Positions 25,772 through 36,690 are shown, counted from the first letter of the stretch. The stretch: 64,000 nt of DNA from Chamaelirium japonicum (GCA_947650365.1 OX393554.1:33278704-33342703), one strand, 5' to 3'. The notes: generated by a model from the letters alone, not told the origin. Numbers and translations are program-made.

Positions 25772-26490
25772 TCATCTTGGTGTTTCTTCTTCGACCAGCA
25801 GCGACAAAGTCTCCACTCCTTCGCAGCCATTCTCATCGGCTGCTGCTTCCTCGCTTCCTCGCCGCCAGCCAAGGTTCACCGCCAAGTCCTCCACCGCGAC
25901 CTTCACCACATCCTTCCTCACCCCAATGTCGGTGATGTACCTGCTAGCACAGTACATCCCGGCGGTCACGGTGGCCATCCCCACAGGCCCCGCCACCAAC
26001 AGGTTCAACGGAGAGGAGGCGATCGCCGCCAATGGGACCCCGAGGAACGAAGACGCCTGCCCGCTCCTTCCGATCCCCGCGTCCTCGAGGGGCAGAAGGC
26101 CGGTCTTGCAGTAGAGCGTGAAGTCCTCGCAGTTGTTCTCGAACACGTCGTAGTTTCCGAACCCGTTCTGCAGCAGGTACATCGCCCGGTGGACCACCGC
26201 CTGCGCTGGGTCGGACTCCGCCGTCGTGCACGTGCCACCCCGGAATTTGGCGAGGAAGACGGAGGGGGGCACGCCGTACTCAAAGTTGTAGAGTGATCCA
26301 TTGCCGAGAAAGCAGTCCAAGCACGAGAGGACGACTCCGCTGTTGGGTTGCTGAAAGCCGCAGTCGGGGAACGTCGGGCAGGTCAGTGGGGCCTCTGAGC
26401 TCAGGCTAGAGGAGCTGGATGAACTGATGCCTGATGATGTTTCCTTTTTGCGTGTGAAGTGGACTACTTTCTCTCCTCCAACATAAATTC
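25772..26490 (-). CDS. Exon 2 of the NC-domain gene
   Basis: It encodes residues 32-270, with both catalytic-type motifs downstream of His (VGGEKVVHF and [16 protein letters not shown]). Third codon positions are strongly G/C. The acceptor AG is at 26491-26492 and the stop TGA at 25772-25774. Confidence 0.88.
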
Positions 26491-29400
26491 CTGCATATAT
26501 GTGCGTTTTGGTATTGGCTTATTCAAATGAATTAGATAAGTCGAAATAAGGCATTGCAACCTGTCTAAAGGCTAAAGCAATGAGAGAAAAAAATTACGGG
26601 TAATATGCCTAAGGTCCCTGACAACAGATCGGTTTAGTGATAAGGATGGACAAAGAGATGCTTCAGCGGAAGATCCTTTCGTTTGAAAAGTATCCATTTT
26701 ACCACTAGACCGTTAGGAAAAATGTCAATTTTACCCCTACAGGCAGCTTTACAAGGAAATCATATGAAGAGTGGCATTTCGATAATAAAGAGTAATCAAA
26801 GAGTAACAATTCGGTAATAAAGAGTAACATTTGCTACAATGATTTCACTATAGTATTTTTTTTAAAAAAAACGAGATTTTTCAAAAGAAATTACTACAAT
26901 GATTTCACTGTAGCAAATGTTACTCTTTATTACTGAAATGTTACTATTTGCTACAATAATTTCACTATAGCAAAATTATGGAAATTTTAAAACGAGATTT
27001 CTCCAAAATTTTTTTACTATAGTGATTTCACTGTAGCAAAGAGTAAAATTTCGATAATAAAGAGTAACATTTGCTATCGTGCAGATTGTTAACATCTGTG
27101 ATTTTAGTATTAGAGGCAGTTTTGTCATTTAAAGGAGGAGAAATGTCAATGGAGGGACTTGCTCTAAATCCATCTTTTTCGGGAGGAACCTGGTGCAAAA
27201 CCATCTTGTTGTCTGTTATTGACACTAAACCAATCTCTTATCAAGGACCTAACACTAAGTCCCCCAAAAAATTATTATGGTGGGGCTATATACAGCCCAT
27301 GGAATACCAAAGGCATCACTAACTTGAATTAGAAAAAATACCCAGTATGTCCCCGTTTGATCCCTGCTCTTTTGCTATGGTCAACCCCTGCGCATTGCCA
27401 CCGTCGTTGGCCATGTGCAAGCCGCAGCTCGCCTCCGCCAATAAACACTGCTCGCTTCCGCTTCCGCCGCCGCCTCCTTCCTCCTCTTGTTCCTTCTCCC
27501 CTTCTTCTTCCTCCTCCTCCTTTTTCCTCGCCTTCTTCTTCCTCCTCTTTCCCTCCTCCTCCTAGAAATCATAAGACTCAGCCATGCCAGGCTAAATGCA
27601 CCTTCTCTGCATTCGGTTGCCCCGTCAGAATGCATAATAAGTTCATTCAGTCATGGAGGCTGACCTATGGCCGAATGCATCTACAATACATTCGGTCATT
27701 GTAGCCGAATGCATTCCAATAGTTGAACGTTCTGTAGATGCATTCGGCCTCCGTGACCGAATGCACAAAAGGTGTATTCGGCTTGGAATGACCGAGTGTT
27801 GCGATTTTCAGGAGGAGGAAGAGGGGAAAGAGGAATAAGAAGGGAATTTTTCAAAAATTTTTTTTTTACTATAGTGATTTCACTGTAGCAAAGAGTAAAA
27901 TTTCGATAATAAAGAGTAACATTTGCTATCGTGCAGATTGTTAACATTTGTGATTTTAGTATTAGAGGCAGTTTTGTCATTTAAAGGAGGAGAAATGTCA
28001 ATGGAGGGACTTGCTCTAAATCCATCTTTTTCGAGAGGAACCTGGTGCAAAACCATCTTGTTGTCTGTTCTTGACACTAAACAAATCTCTTATCAGGGAC
28101 CTAACACTAAGCCCCCCCAAAAATTATTAGGGTGGGGCTATATACAGCCCATGGAATACCAAAGGCATCACTAACTTGAATTGGAAAAAATAACCAATAT
28201 GTCCCCGTTTGATCTTTGCTCTTTTGCTATGGTCAACCCCAACCCACTGCCACCGTTGTCGGCCATGTGTAAGTCGCAGCTCGCCTCCGCTAATAAACGC
28301 CGCTCACTTCGGCCGCTGCCTCCCTCCTTCTCTTGTTCCTCCTTCCTCCTCCTCCTCCTCCTCCTCTTCCTTTTTCCTTACCTTCTTCTTCCTCGTCTTT
28401 CCCTCCTCCTTCTGGAAATCCTGAGACTTAGCCATGCTAGGCTGAATGCACCTTCTCTGCATTCGGTTGCCCCGTCAGAATGCATAATAGATTCATTCAG
28501 CCATGGAGGCCGACCCATGGCCGAATGCATCTACAATACATTCGGTCATTGCAGCCGAATGCATTCCAATAGTTGAACATTTTGTAGATGCATTCGGCCT
28601 CCGTGACCGAATGTACAAAAGGTGTATTCAGTCTGGAATGACCGAGTGTTGCAAATTTCAGGAGGAGGAAGAGGGGAAAGAGGAGGAATAAGAAGGGAAT
28701 GAGACAGACAGAGGCAGAGGAGGAAAAGGGAAGGAGGAAGGAGGAAGGAGGAAGAAGAATGAGGAATGGAAGGAGACGGCGACGATGGGTTGGATGAACG
28801 ACGGTGAGCAGCACAAGCATGATGGAGGAAAAAAAGCGGGGTGTTCTTAAGACAAGGCTGTCTGTCGACAAAAAGCATGCTACCTTTAGACTGGGGTTGC
28901 CAAAGGTAAAATGTGAGCTGTATATACTATATAGCCCCACCCAAATTGTTATCAGCGAGAATTTCAATCAGATATGTAAGTAGAACTAAACATGTCTGGT
29001 GTATAAGTATCGAATATTTTCAGGTAACCATGGGTAGAGTTATCACATAATCGATAATTAGCATGCATTGGTCCTCGCATGGTCTTTATCAATGACAGAC
29101 TTTAGGAAAAGTAAAATCGTAGAAAAAAGGTATATTTGGGATTTATTTATTCAAACAAATTAGATACGTAGATGCTTGCCATGGGGCATTGTAAGTTGTC
29201 TAGAGAGATGAGAGAAAAAAATAATGATCAGTGAGAATTGAAATCAGAAATGTACCTAGAATAAACTTGTTTAGTGCAGAGGGGAATAATTCTGAATGAA
29301 ATCATAAGGTTTGAGTTATCAAATAATCTGTATTTTACATCCATTGATGATCGAGTGATAGAAGTCACTAAGATGGCAAATAAGTTGGCCTACAAGAATC

Positions 29401-32400
29401 TTTATCGATGAAAATCTTCAGAAAAAGTAAGATCATAGAAATAGCAGCTTTTCAAAGGTATGGCGCATGATCATAACTGAAAAGCTACCAATGTCGGCTC
29501 TTTAGAGATGTTAAGCAAGTGAGTCAGTGTCCCAGACATAACAGAGAGAGGTAGAAAAAGTTGCTCAAAGAGTGAACGGACACTCCTCTTGGAAAAACCA
29601 TGAAGTAGAAGGGGCTCCTGATGAGGCCTGTAGAACAGACATCGATGACAGAGAGAAGGAAAGGTAGAAGAGTAAAGAGAATTCTTGTGAGAAAAGAATA
29701 GCACTGCTATTTGAACATAAAAGGGGACAAAGTCTCGGACAAAACGCCGACGTGGGGGGCATCGGCCTTTGCACCGAGCGCTTGCCGATGCGCCCCACGT
29801 GCGCATTTTAACCAAGAAATCAAAGCAAATATTGTTTCTTCTTACTCTTCTTTCTTTCTCATCTCTTCTTTTCTTTTTGTGTAAGCACTTTACTTTAGTC
29901 ATCCACACCACAAATGCCTAAAAAAGACTTTATCAAAATCGATAACTTTTTCAGAGAGATGTAATATTTGGCCAAATTCATGAAGTCTATGATCCGAACA
30001 ATTGATCAGGACCAAAGGTATGTTCCACCATATATTAGTAGCAAAATTCTGATGCATCACACACAAAAAAAAAAACAGCTGGCGATCAAACAAAAAGGAC
30101 AAACCCGAGTTGGAAGGGCAAACAAAGAGTAGGGAACCTATAAAATAATGTGGACATGGAACATGGTTTTGTTCTAATTTTCTTTTTAACAAGGACATGA
30201 TGATTCAATACACATGAATCTAATCTAGAACCAAGAACTAGTTAGCTCTTCGACCACATAGAGATAAAAATTGTCAAGACCCCCCGAGAGTGTGCAACTC
30301 GATACTGGATGTTTGCCTTTAGGCACAGTAAATTGTGTTAAGTACTAATAATTTAATCAGAACTTCAATCCGAACTATAATCAGAACTAAATAGTCCTAG
30401 ATGACAACAAATAAGAACTAAGAAATCAATGAGAACTTTGATCAGCACTGCAATTGGAACTAAACTGGTAAAATATGAACAACTTTCATCAAACCATGTG
30501 TAGAATTATTGGGCGATCCATAATCCACATGGATTATGAATCTACTGATGCGCATCACTGAGATGGCAAATAAGTTACACGAAACGGTTTCTTTATCAGT
30601 GAGAATCTCCACATAATAAAATCATAGACTTAGCAGCTTTTCAAGTAAAGTCACATGCGAAAAGCTACCAATGTCTGCCACTTGGGGATGGCGCAAGTGA
30701 CCCAGTGTTCCGCACCTAACAATAAAGAGGTAAGAATAATGCTCAAAGATTGTGGTGTTAACTACCTTTATATACAGCTTTAACTGCAAGCTGTCCATTG
30801 CACTTGGAAAAAACCTCTGTAGTGGACATCAATGACAAAGGCGGAGAAGATGCGTAAAAGAGTAAGGGGCACCTCATGAAAAACTAAGCACATAATGATC
30901 ATTACCTGATGAAAGAAAATAGTGAAAACCTAAAGAACCACGTTGATCCAATGGTAGTCATTGCGATCACTATATGATAATAAACGAGTAGACATACTAT
31001 ATGATTATAATCCACAGACACAACCATAATACAATGATATCATTATATAGTCTGCGCAAAGCATTTCTTCTTCTTATTTCTTTCTCTCTTTTTTCGTCAA
31101 GGCTTAAATTAGCCGTCCACATCAGTTAAGTTCCACAGAGAGATGCAATATTTGGAAAAAATCCATGGTGTAAGACACAAAATTTTGCTCAGCATCAAAA
31201 ATCTCCACCATCAATTGGCGACAAAATACTGATGCAGTACAAATGACCCAACAGATGACTAAACAAAAAGGGTAAATAGTAAAGCACAAGAAAATTAAAA
31301 AGGAAACGATGGCTCTTGTTTCATTATGGGTGGGTCTAATCTTAGAATCAATGACCAACTAGCAAAAGAAAAATAAGAATGGCAAGGGTCCCTGAGACTG
31401 TAAAAGCAAGGTACAGAATTTCCCAAAGTTTTCGAAATTTTGCGAAACAGTTCCATTTTTCTGCATGTGGGGGTCAAAATATATTCCAAAAATTTCAAAA
31501 TATTCCAAAATTTTAAATCCTAAAGCCTTCTGAACAACTCATTCAACTTCTTCGGTGTGCTTTTTCTTCGAAAACTTGTCTTGGGGTGTTAGATCTGCCA
31601 TCAACACTATTTTGGGAAGATCTAATCAACGAAAAAATGCATCAAATCGTCCTTTCGATCGGGTCAGAGTGTTCTCCAAAAGATTTCAAAAATGGAAAAT
31701 CATAGATTCTTTTGAATTAATTTGTTTAGTTGTTTAATTGATAACATGATGGTGTAAGAACATTAAATCCACCAAGATTTGATAATCTTATAACTATTTG
31801 GGCATCAATCGCAGAATTCGTCAGATTTATCTTTCAAAAATTTTGGGCTTATGAAAAATCCTAATATCTGGTTTTAATGTTGATAAAATTACTTCGATTT
31901 TGGATATGTTAGAGATCCTAGATTGTTATGTGTATGCATAGCCAAGGAATGAAATTTCAAATTTCAACCCTCTCTTGGAATCCTGAAAAGAAAAAAGAGA
32001 TACTCTGCCCGACATTTTGCGAAATACCCCGATTTTCACGAGTGCCTGTGTTACGGAACTGAAAAAACCAAAAATTTCCAGAATTCCAACGTGTAGGAGC
32101 TCCACATCCCTAGATAGTGTAAAAACGAGATATTTCTTGATATTTCGCAAAATGTCTCGATATTACATTCCTTGTGTACAACATGTATAAAAATACACGT
32201 TATGAGGAACTCCACGTCCCTATATAGGGTAGAAATGTGATTTAAGTGTTCCAAAGTACGTTTGTCTAGAATTCCATTAAAAATCTACTATTTAATCAAA
32301 ATTCAAATATTTCTATACAATTGTAATAATTTCACAGTCGAAATGTTCCACGCAATATTTTCATATTCTACAATGTCGAAACATTGGTCGAAATTGAAAC

Positions 32401-33223
32401 TTCGACCATCGCATAAGGGTCACCACCATTTTCCTTCTATTTTAAAGCATACTGTCACAATAAACATGGTCACACATGGTCCATAAACAATCTCAAACAA
32501 GCAAATTACCCTCATCAGGCGGGCGTGGAAAGTCCTCAAATTGTGTGTTCGAAGAAGAGAATAAGATGAAAGAAGAAAGCACTATCCTAAGAAACAAGGC
32601 AACCTTTGCTTTCAGGGAGGATTATTCTTTGATCATGCATTGATAGACCCTATCAAAGAATTTAATAAATCTATAGACGAATTGGATTGGATTGCATGCA
32701 ACTTACTGATTCCCCCACCAAACATGATTCCCATTTGCAGAAACAAGAGGCAAGCAAAACGAAGATCAAAGGAACACGTCAAAAGGAAAGAGAATCGAAC
32801 GAATGTAAGAACCAATCACATGTTGATTGCTGCAATGCTCATAAAAATTCAACATTGAACTACAGGACAGGTGGGAGGATGGAGATGAGGGGCTGAAATT
32901 AGGAACTTTGTGAGGATTTTTGTGAGGTGGGATCCTCATCCCCACTCCCTGGGTGAAAACCAGAACCGACCCAGTTCACAATTTGCTGAGATTATGAAAA
33001 CCCACTTCGCAAGATCCATTGCCAAGACCCCAAACGAAGGCATCAATGGCTATAAAATTCTGGAACAACATTCACCCATCAGGGAGTTGGGTTGTGTTGA
33101 CAGCAATGGGGGGAGCCATTGGGGTTTACCGTGGTGGGAGTATGCGTAGACGGCTCTCCATGTGTAGATGTGGTCTCCTGCCTTGATCTCCGTCCTCTCC
33201 ACCCGGTTCGACAGCAGACCCAT
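25772..33223 (-). CDS. LRAT/NC-domain protein (LEAD-SENSITIVE 1-like), two exons
   Basis: The coding sequence is exon 1 33223-33130 and exon 2 26490-25772, giving 270 residues. The junction splits a Gly codon, with donor CACG|GTAAAC and acceptor TATGCAG|GAATTT. The protein starts [20 protein letters not shown], typical of the plant NC-domain family. The LRAT-fold His lies in the motif SHHGIYVGG (His30/31). The Cys lies in NNCEDF (Cys152), the NCEHF-like nucleophile motif. A Ser-rich loop (49-63) and a hydrophobic C-terminal segment (about 180-212) suggest membrane association. The family has a papain-like/NlpC-P60 fold. Plant members are often named LEAD-SENSITIVE 1, but their substrate is not settled. 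Length and splice position match the family. The intron is unusually long (6.6 kb) and full of repeats. The frame is intact, so I consider the gene functional. Confidence 0.88.
26614..27249. mobile_element. Tourist-like (PIF/Harbinger) MITE with CTACAGTGA palindromes
   Basis: The left end is GGTCCCTGACAACAGATCGG and the right end, reverse-complemented, starts GGTCCTTGATAAGAGATTGG. Both are flanked by the TAA target duplication (26611-26613 and 27250-27252). The interior has repeated TTTGCTACAATGATTTCACT and TCACTGTAGCAAA palindromes. No coding capacity. Confidence 0.75.
27010..28700. repeat. Tandem duplication, two units of about 840 bp
   Basis: Unit 1 (about 27010-27846) and unit 2 (about 27862-28700) align throughout with few differences, at an offset of about 850 bp. 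Each begins in the palindrome-rich MITE interior and ends after AGGAGGAAGAGGGGAAAGAGG. The unit includes the right end of the MITE and the left part of the MULE-type element. Confidence 0.85.
28130..28942. mobile_element. MULE-type non-autonomous element, 9 bp target duplication
   Basis: The inverted ends are GGGTGGGGCTATATA and TATATAGCCCCACCC. The flanks AAATTATTA (28121-28129) and AAATTGTTA (28943-28951) match at 8 of 9 positions. The interior has a pyrimidine-rich arm mirrored by a purine-rich arm and CGAATGCATT motifs in both orientations, so the whole folds back. No transposase. A left-end partial copy lies at about 27279-27846 through the tandem duplication. Confidence 0.8.
28950..31400. 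repeat. Diverged tandem units of about 1.1 kb in the intron
   Basis: The segment 29225-30290 aligns with 30340-31400. Shared landmarks are AGATGGCAAATAAGTT, GAAAAGCTACCAATGTC and GAGAGATG(T/C)AATATTTGG. A third partial unit lies at 28950-29225. Identity is perhaps 70-75% by eye, so the duplication is old. No coding signal. Confidence 0.65.
31400..32410. repeat. Dispersed AT-rich repeat, copy B, with a nested small element
   Basis: Homologous to 14950-15790 in the same orientation. It is interrupted at about 31945-32175 by a segment rich in AAATTTCG/CGAAAT motifs. Confidence 0.6.
31945..32175. mobile_element. Small inverted-repeat element with CAAGGAATG ends
   Basis: The ends CCAAGGAATGAAATTTC and GATATTACATTCCTTG are inverted copies. 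The interior is full of TTTTGCGAAAT-like short reverse-complement pairs. The region is absent from the homologous repeat at 15500, which marks it as an insertion. A related copy lies at 54190-54385. Confidence 0.5.
32411..33129. other. 5' part of the NC-domain gene intron, nothing recognised
   Basis: About 0.7 kb next to the splice donor. No repeat partner or gene found in the window. Confidence 0.5.
33130..33223 (-). CDS. Exon 1 of the NC-domain gene
   Basis: It encodes 31 residues plus one base, ending at [11 protein letters not shown] with donor G|GTAAAC. The ATG at 33223 was chosen because [10 protein letters not shown] is the family N-terminus. The frame continues upstream into a GA repeat (poly Arg-Glu) that does not resemble coding sequence. 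Confidence 0.88.
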
Positions 33224-33224
33224 C

Positions 33225-33246
33225 TCCCTCTCTCTCTCTCTCTCTG
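33225..33246 (-). promoter_or_regulatory. GA repeat in the 5' leader of the NC-domain gene
   Basis: A GAGAGA run lies a few bases upstream of the start codon on the minus strand. Such repeats in plant leaders can bind GAGA-binding (BPC-type) factors. Function here is inference. Confidence 0.35.
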
Positions 33247-33472
33247 GGTGTGTGTCTCTCTCCACCGGTGCTCTTGACCCACCTCCTCTTATGAATCAAC
33301 GGCAGGGATATCATTGGCCTTTCGGGATGTCTAGATCAACAACCGTCTCCATTATGTTGGGAGCAGCTGTTCACACCGTATCGTAGCCGTGCATCACACT
33401 TGATGGCGGAGGATGAGGCGATCGTGATGACATGTGCCTCATGTCATCTAAATGTGATTCATGGGATGTCAT

Positions 33473-34174
33473 TAGGTCTGTCAAAGGATAGGGATAGAGC
33501 AGGATTGGGGTCAAATCGAGTCCGATCCTTTATTTTAGAAGGTAGGCCCTAGTCTGACTCTAATCCTTTAGGACTAGAAAACGATGGGTCATAACTCGAC
33601 CTTTCAAGGGTCAGGGCCAATCAACGACCAGGTTGATATTACTAAGATAAAAATTATCGACATATTTATTTATTTAGTTAGGTCATTAAAAAATGATTAA
33701 ATTAATATTTTTTAAAAAAGATATTTAATATATTTTTTTTCTTCCTAAACTATTCTTATGCTAGTACCTTTAGGCTTTTAGCAGTCATTTAAAGCTTCAC
33801 TCATTTATTTATGCTGAAATTAATAATACAACTTAAAAAGTATTATAAGTCTTATGAGTATTATGTTATACTTCTAATAGTAATATATTCAAATTTGATA
33901 ACTCCAATTCTTATAGGGTCATAGTGAGTGACCGACTAATGTCTGATTAGTGCCACTTAGCCCCTGATTTAGCCTCTTAATAAATGTTTATATATATTAT
34001 TATAATTTATGTATATGAAGAGGAGAGCTGGGCCATAGGTTTTCCTAGCCCTACCCTCATCATGGAGGGCTTATGAAAACTGGGCCTAGCCCGGTCCTTG
34101 GCGGGCAGGGCTTTAGAGGGGCTTCGGAGGGCAGGGCAGGGTACCCTCTCCAAAGGGCCAGATTGACAGACCTA
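33473..34174. mobile_element. hAT-like non-autonomous element (702 bp)
   Basis: The ends TAGGTCTGTCAAAGG and CCAGATTGACAGACCTA are inverted. Flanks GATGTCAT (33465-33472) and CATATCAT (34175-34182) match at 6 of 8 positions, as expected of an aged 8 bp hAT duplication. The interior has GGGCCAGG-type repeats and AT-rich sequence but no transposase. Confidence 0.7.
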
Positions 34175-34253
34175 CATATCATGTGCAGCTCCGAATATAA
34201 TATTGTAAATGGCTGGTCGGACATTGATTGCCCATTGCGGGCTAGAAATTATT

Positions 34254-34373
34254 TATCCGTTTGATATGTTTGATACATCAGATATCCTGATTTACCTAGT
34301 AGAAAAGAACACTAGGCATTTAATTTCCTAGGATATCATTGTCCGTGTCCATGAATGTCTCAAGCAAACGGAT
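34254..34373. mobile_element. Small inverted-repeat MITE (about 120 bp)
   Basis: Ends TATCCGTTTGATATG and CAAGCAAACGGATTT are inverted, with matching GATATCCT inside. No coding capacity. Confidence 0.5.
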
Positions 34374-34872
34374 TTTCCATCCTATTTATGTCTCACCGAA
34401 AGAATGAACAAAGAAAAAATTAATTCAGGATCCAAAGTCTGACCCCAATGCAACAAAAAGTTGAGAGACGAATACACTTTTTCTAAAAATACAAATATCC
34501 ATATGTTCTTCCTCTCTTCTACAATGGTGTGTCTCCCTCTCTTCTGTTTTGTAAGTCATGCATCCATCAACCCATAGCCTCACCCCTTCTAGACCACCAC
34601 CCATTACTTCCATTTTATCTGCTCCCTTCAAACCATCTCAATCAAGCATAATGGAAGAAGACCTTGATATCATCACTAGATTCAACAATCTTCCACTACC
34701 CCCAAAACCTACATATCACCATCAGACCTCCAAGATGCCAAGCTTTGGAGGTAATCCTTCATGTTCAAAATCATCTCCGAGCGCAAAATCAACCATGCTG
34801 GCATCAAAGAACATTAAAGTGATCCAGGTTTGGAAAAACCATGGGAGTGTTTGGCATCATTCCGCAAATGTC
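34374..34872. other. Intergenic, no supported gene
   Basis: A 113-codon frame at 34558-34899 has low-complexity Ser/Pro composition and no domain; I do not call it a gene. Confidence 0.45.
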
Positions 34873-35455
34873 TGTTTCTATTTCCGGTTCATATTTTGAA
34901 ATTGACATAGTGGTGGAATAAAGAACTTGGGAACGATAATATATCACTCCGTGCGTTTCTATACTAACCGGAATGCTGAAACATCGAATTACATTAGAAA
35001 TAGTAATTGGCAAAGCAACTGATGCTTTGGTGAGGAGGTTGTGGGTTCAACTCTTCCTCCCATCGATTTACCCAGGAGTGAAGTGGGAATTGCCGAGTGG
35101 GTCGGGCTTCACTCCCAGAAAGATTAGTCCGAGCCTGAAGTGGGCCATTGCCTGAAAGGTTTCGGGACACCCGCCGATCTCAAAAAAAAAAAAAAAAAAG
35201 TAATTGGCGGGATTATCCTCTTCTGGATAAAGTTCAAGTGAAAAATCTATTCCTCATGCCTAGCATCGTCCCAAACCCATATGTTTCTAGCTACAGTTTC
35301 ATATTTCAAAATCAACGAATACTATTTACTCCAGTAGAATGAAGATTTCGGAATGATAATATCATTCCATCTATTTTCATGCTAACCAGAACGTTGAACT
35401 TTCAAATTATATTGAAAATAATAATTAACAGAATTATCCTCTTCTGGTTATGATT
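34873..35455. repeat. Tandem pair of about 170 bp units, one split by a SINE
   Basis: Unit 1 (34873-35011 plus 35199-35227) and unit 2 (about 35283-35455) share GATAATAT(A)TCA(C/T)TCC, CTAACC(G/A)GAA and GATTATCCTCTTCTGG. Unit 2 is the unoccupied counterpart of the SINE insertion site. Confidence 0.6.
35012..35198 (+). mobile_element. tRNA-derived SINE, copy 1
   Basis: The 10 bp target duplication AGTAATTGGC lies at 35002-35011 and 35199-35208. The body has a B-box-like GTGGGTTCAACTC and the shared ATTAGTCCGAG stretch, and ends in GATCTC followed by a poly(A) tract. An RNA polymerase III internal promoter is likely; the A box is weak. A second copy lies at 55030. Confidence 0.8.
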
Positions 35456-35667
35456 TAAGTGGAACAGTTGTTTCTTTCTCATGCTAAACAGGATTATCCC
35501 GACGTCAGTAGACAAACTAAATCAGCTGTTGAACTGCCAATTTTTTTTTCTTCCGTAAATATCCACTTTACTGCTACTACAGTAATCTACCCTAGGTCTG
35601 CTTTTGTCCCATTAGAGTGGGACCCTCTCTTCTCCCATTAGTAGGCTCACTCCCTCCAATGACAGAT

Positions 35668-35893
35668 TAGATTCTCTCTCTCTCTAGATTCCTACCCTTT
35701 ACATGAGAACGATTTTGTTCCAACCTCCTTAAAGGGGTTGGAGCATCCCGCTCTCTCATTGGTCCTCAAGGGCTTCTGGTATTTCATCATGATAAACAGT
35801 ATAAATGACAAACATATCTTTGGAATGGACCAATGAGAGAGTGGGATGTTTAAGGAGGTTGGAAAAAAATCTTAGAGAGAGAGAGAGTTTCTC
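35668..35893. mobile_element. MITE with GGACCAATGAGAGAG arms (about 225 bp)
   Basis: The left arm CTCTCTCATTGGTCC with GTTCCAACCTCCTTAAA is mirrored by GGACCAATGAGAGAG and TTTAAGGAGGTTGGAA. CT/GA runs form the outer ends. Non-coding. Confidence 0.65.
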
Positions 35894-36059
35894 AGTCAGT
35901 GTGCCCTGCCTTAGTTTTCAAGTAGAATAGGGTTTCCGTGTGTACACATGAGAGCTGAAACCTACATAGTGAGATGATTTACAAGTACACATGTTAAGCT
36001 GAAATCGGAATATGAAAGACCACCGTTCAGCATTTTACGTATGTGGGACTAAATCCAAC

Positions 36060-36322
36060 AATTTCCTCCTCACACAAGGTTAGAACTGAACACCCGCCAC
36101 CCCACCAACCCCCCCTCTTGTGTACCGAGATAAGAGGAGGCACTCCTCGGGCACAACCTGGTCACATTCCGACTCGACTGAGTTCGATTGGGCGGAACCT
36201 TGTTTCCGATACCACTGTAAATACCCGCACGCCCCAAAAACCAGGTTAGAAGGGAGTGTACAAAAAAGATATATAAAGACACCACAACCCAACTCCTAGC
36301 CAATGTGGGACTAAACCCAACA
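36060..36322 (-). mobile_element. TRIM-like LTR remnant
   Basis: On the minus strand a 107 bp LTR (36322-36216) starts TGTTGGGTTTAGTCCCACAT and ends GTATTTACA, followed by primer site GTGGTATCGGAA (36215 downward). After a 155 bp interior and a purine run (GTGTGAGGAGGAAAT), a second start TGTTGGATTTAGTCCCACAT lies at 36060. The second LTR can be followed for only about 25 bp. Such tiny coding-free elements are TRIMs. Confidence 0.55.
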
Positions 36323-36690
36323 TTTCTCACTTTTATGTCATGTCTCAGTTCTCAAACTGAATAGGGTTTTACCACTATCAAATCACAAAAATCGGTGATT
36401 GAATAGGGTTTTACCATCAAATATGTTTGATTTCTTGTCCGAGGAGGGCCAACTGTTCAAGGGGATGGATGCTTCCGGAATATCCTAAGTCTCAAGGGAG
36501 GTAAGTGTAATATGTCATTTTTCTAAATTCAAATAGAATTAGGGGTGGTTAAAATCCGGATCTGGATCGAATAAGAGCCTATGTTTATAACTATCTACCA
36601 GATCTGTACCCAATCAAACCTGGATTTTGACCGGTCTAGCTTGTACGGAATCGACTCGATTTCAAATCGGACAACCCAGACTCAACTGGA

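Larger units (their letters stand above)
26491..33129 (-). other. 6.6 kb repeat-rich intron of the NC-domain gene
   Basis: The intron carries a Tourist-like MITE (26614-27249), a tandem duplication (27010-28700), a MULE-type element (28130-28942), about 1.1 kb tandem units (28950-31400) and a diverged retroelement leader (31400-32410). The stretch 29130-29225 resembles 26510-26605 near the acceptor, which shows that the duplications are of ancestral intron sequence. No internal exon is supported. Confidence 0.8.

Noticed and set aside
29471-29911. 146-codon minus-strand frame inside the NC-domain gene intron
   Set aside because: Not conserved in the duplicated unit at 30600-31000 and no domain, so not an exon.
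34558-34899. 113-codon plus-strand frame
   Set aside because: Low-complexity Ser/Pro composition, runs into a repeat, no recognised family.
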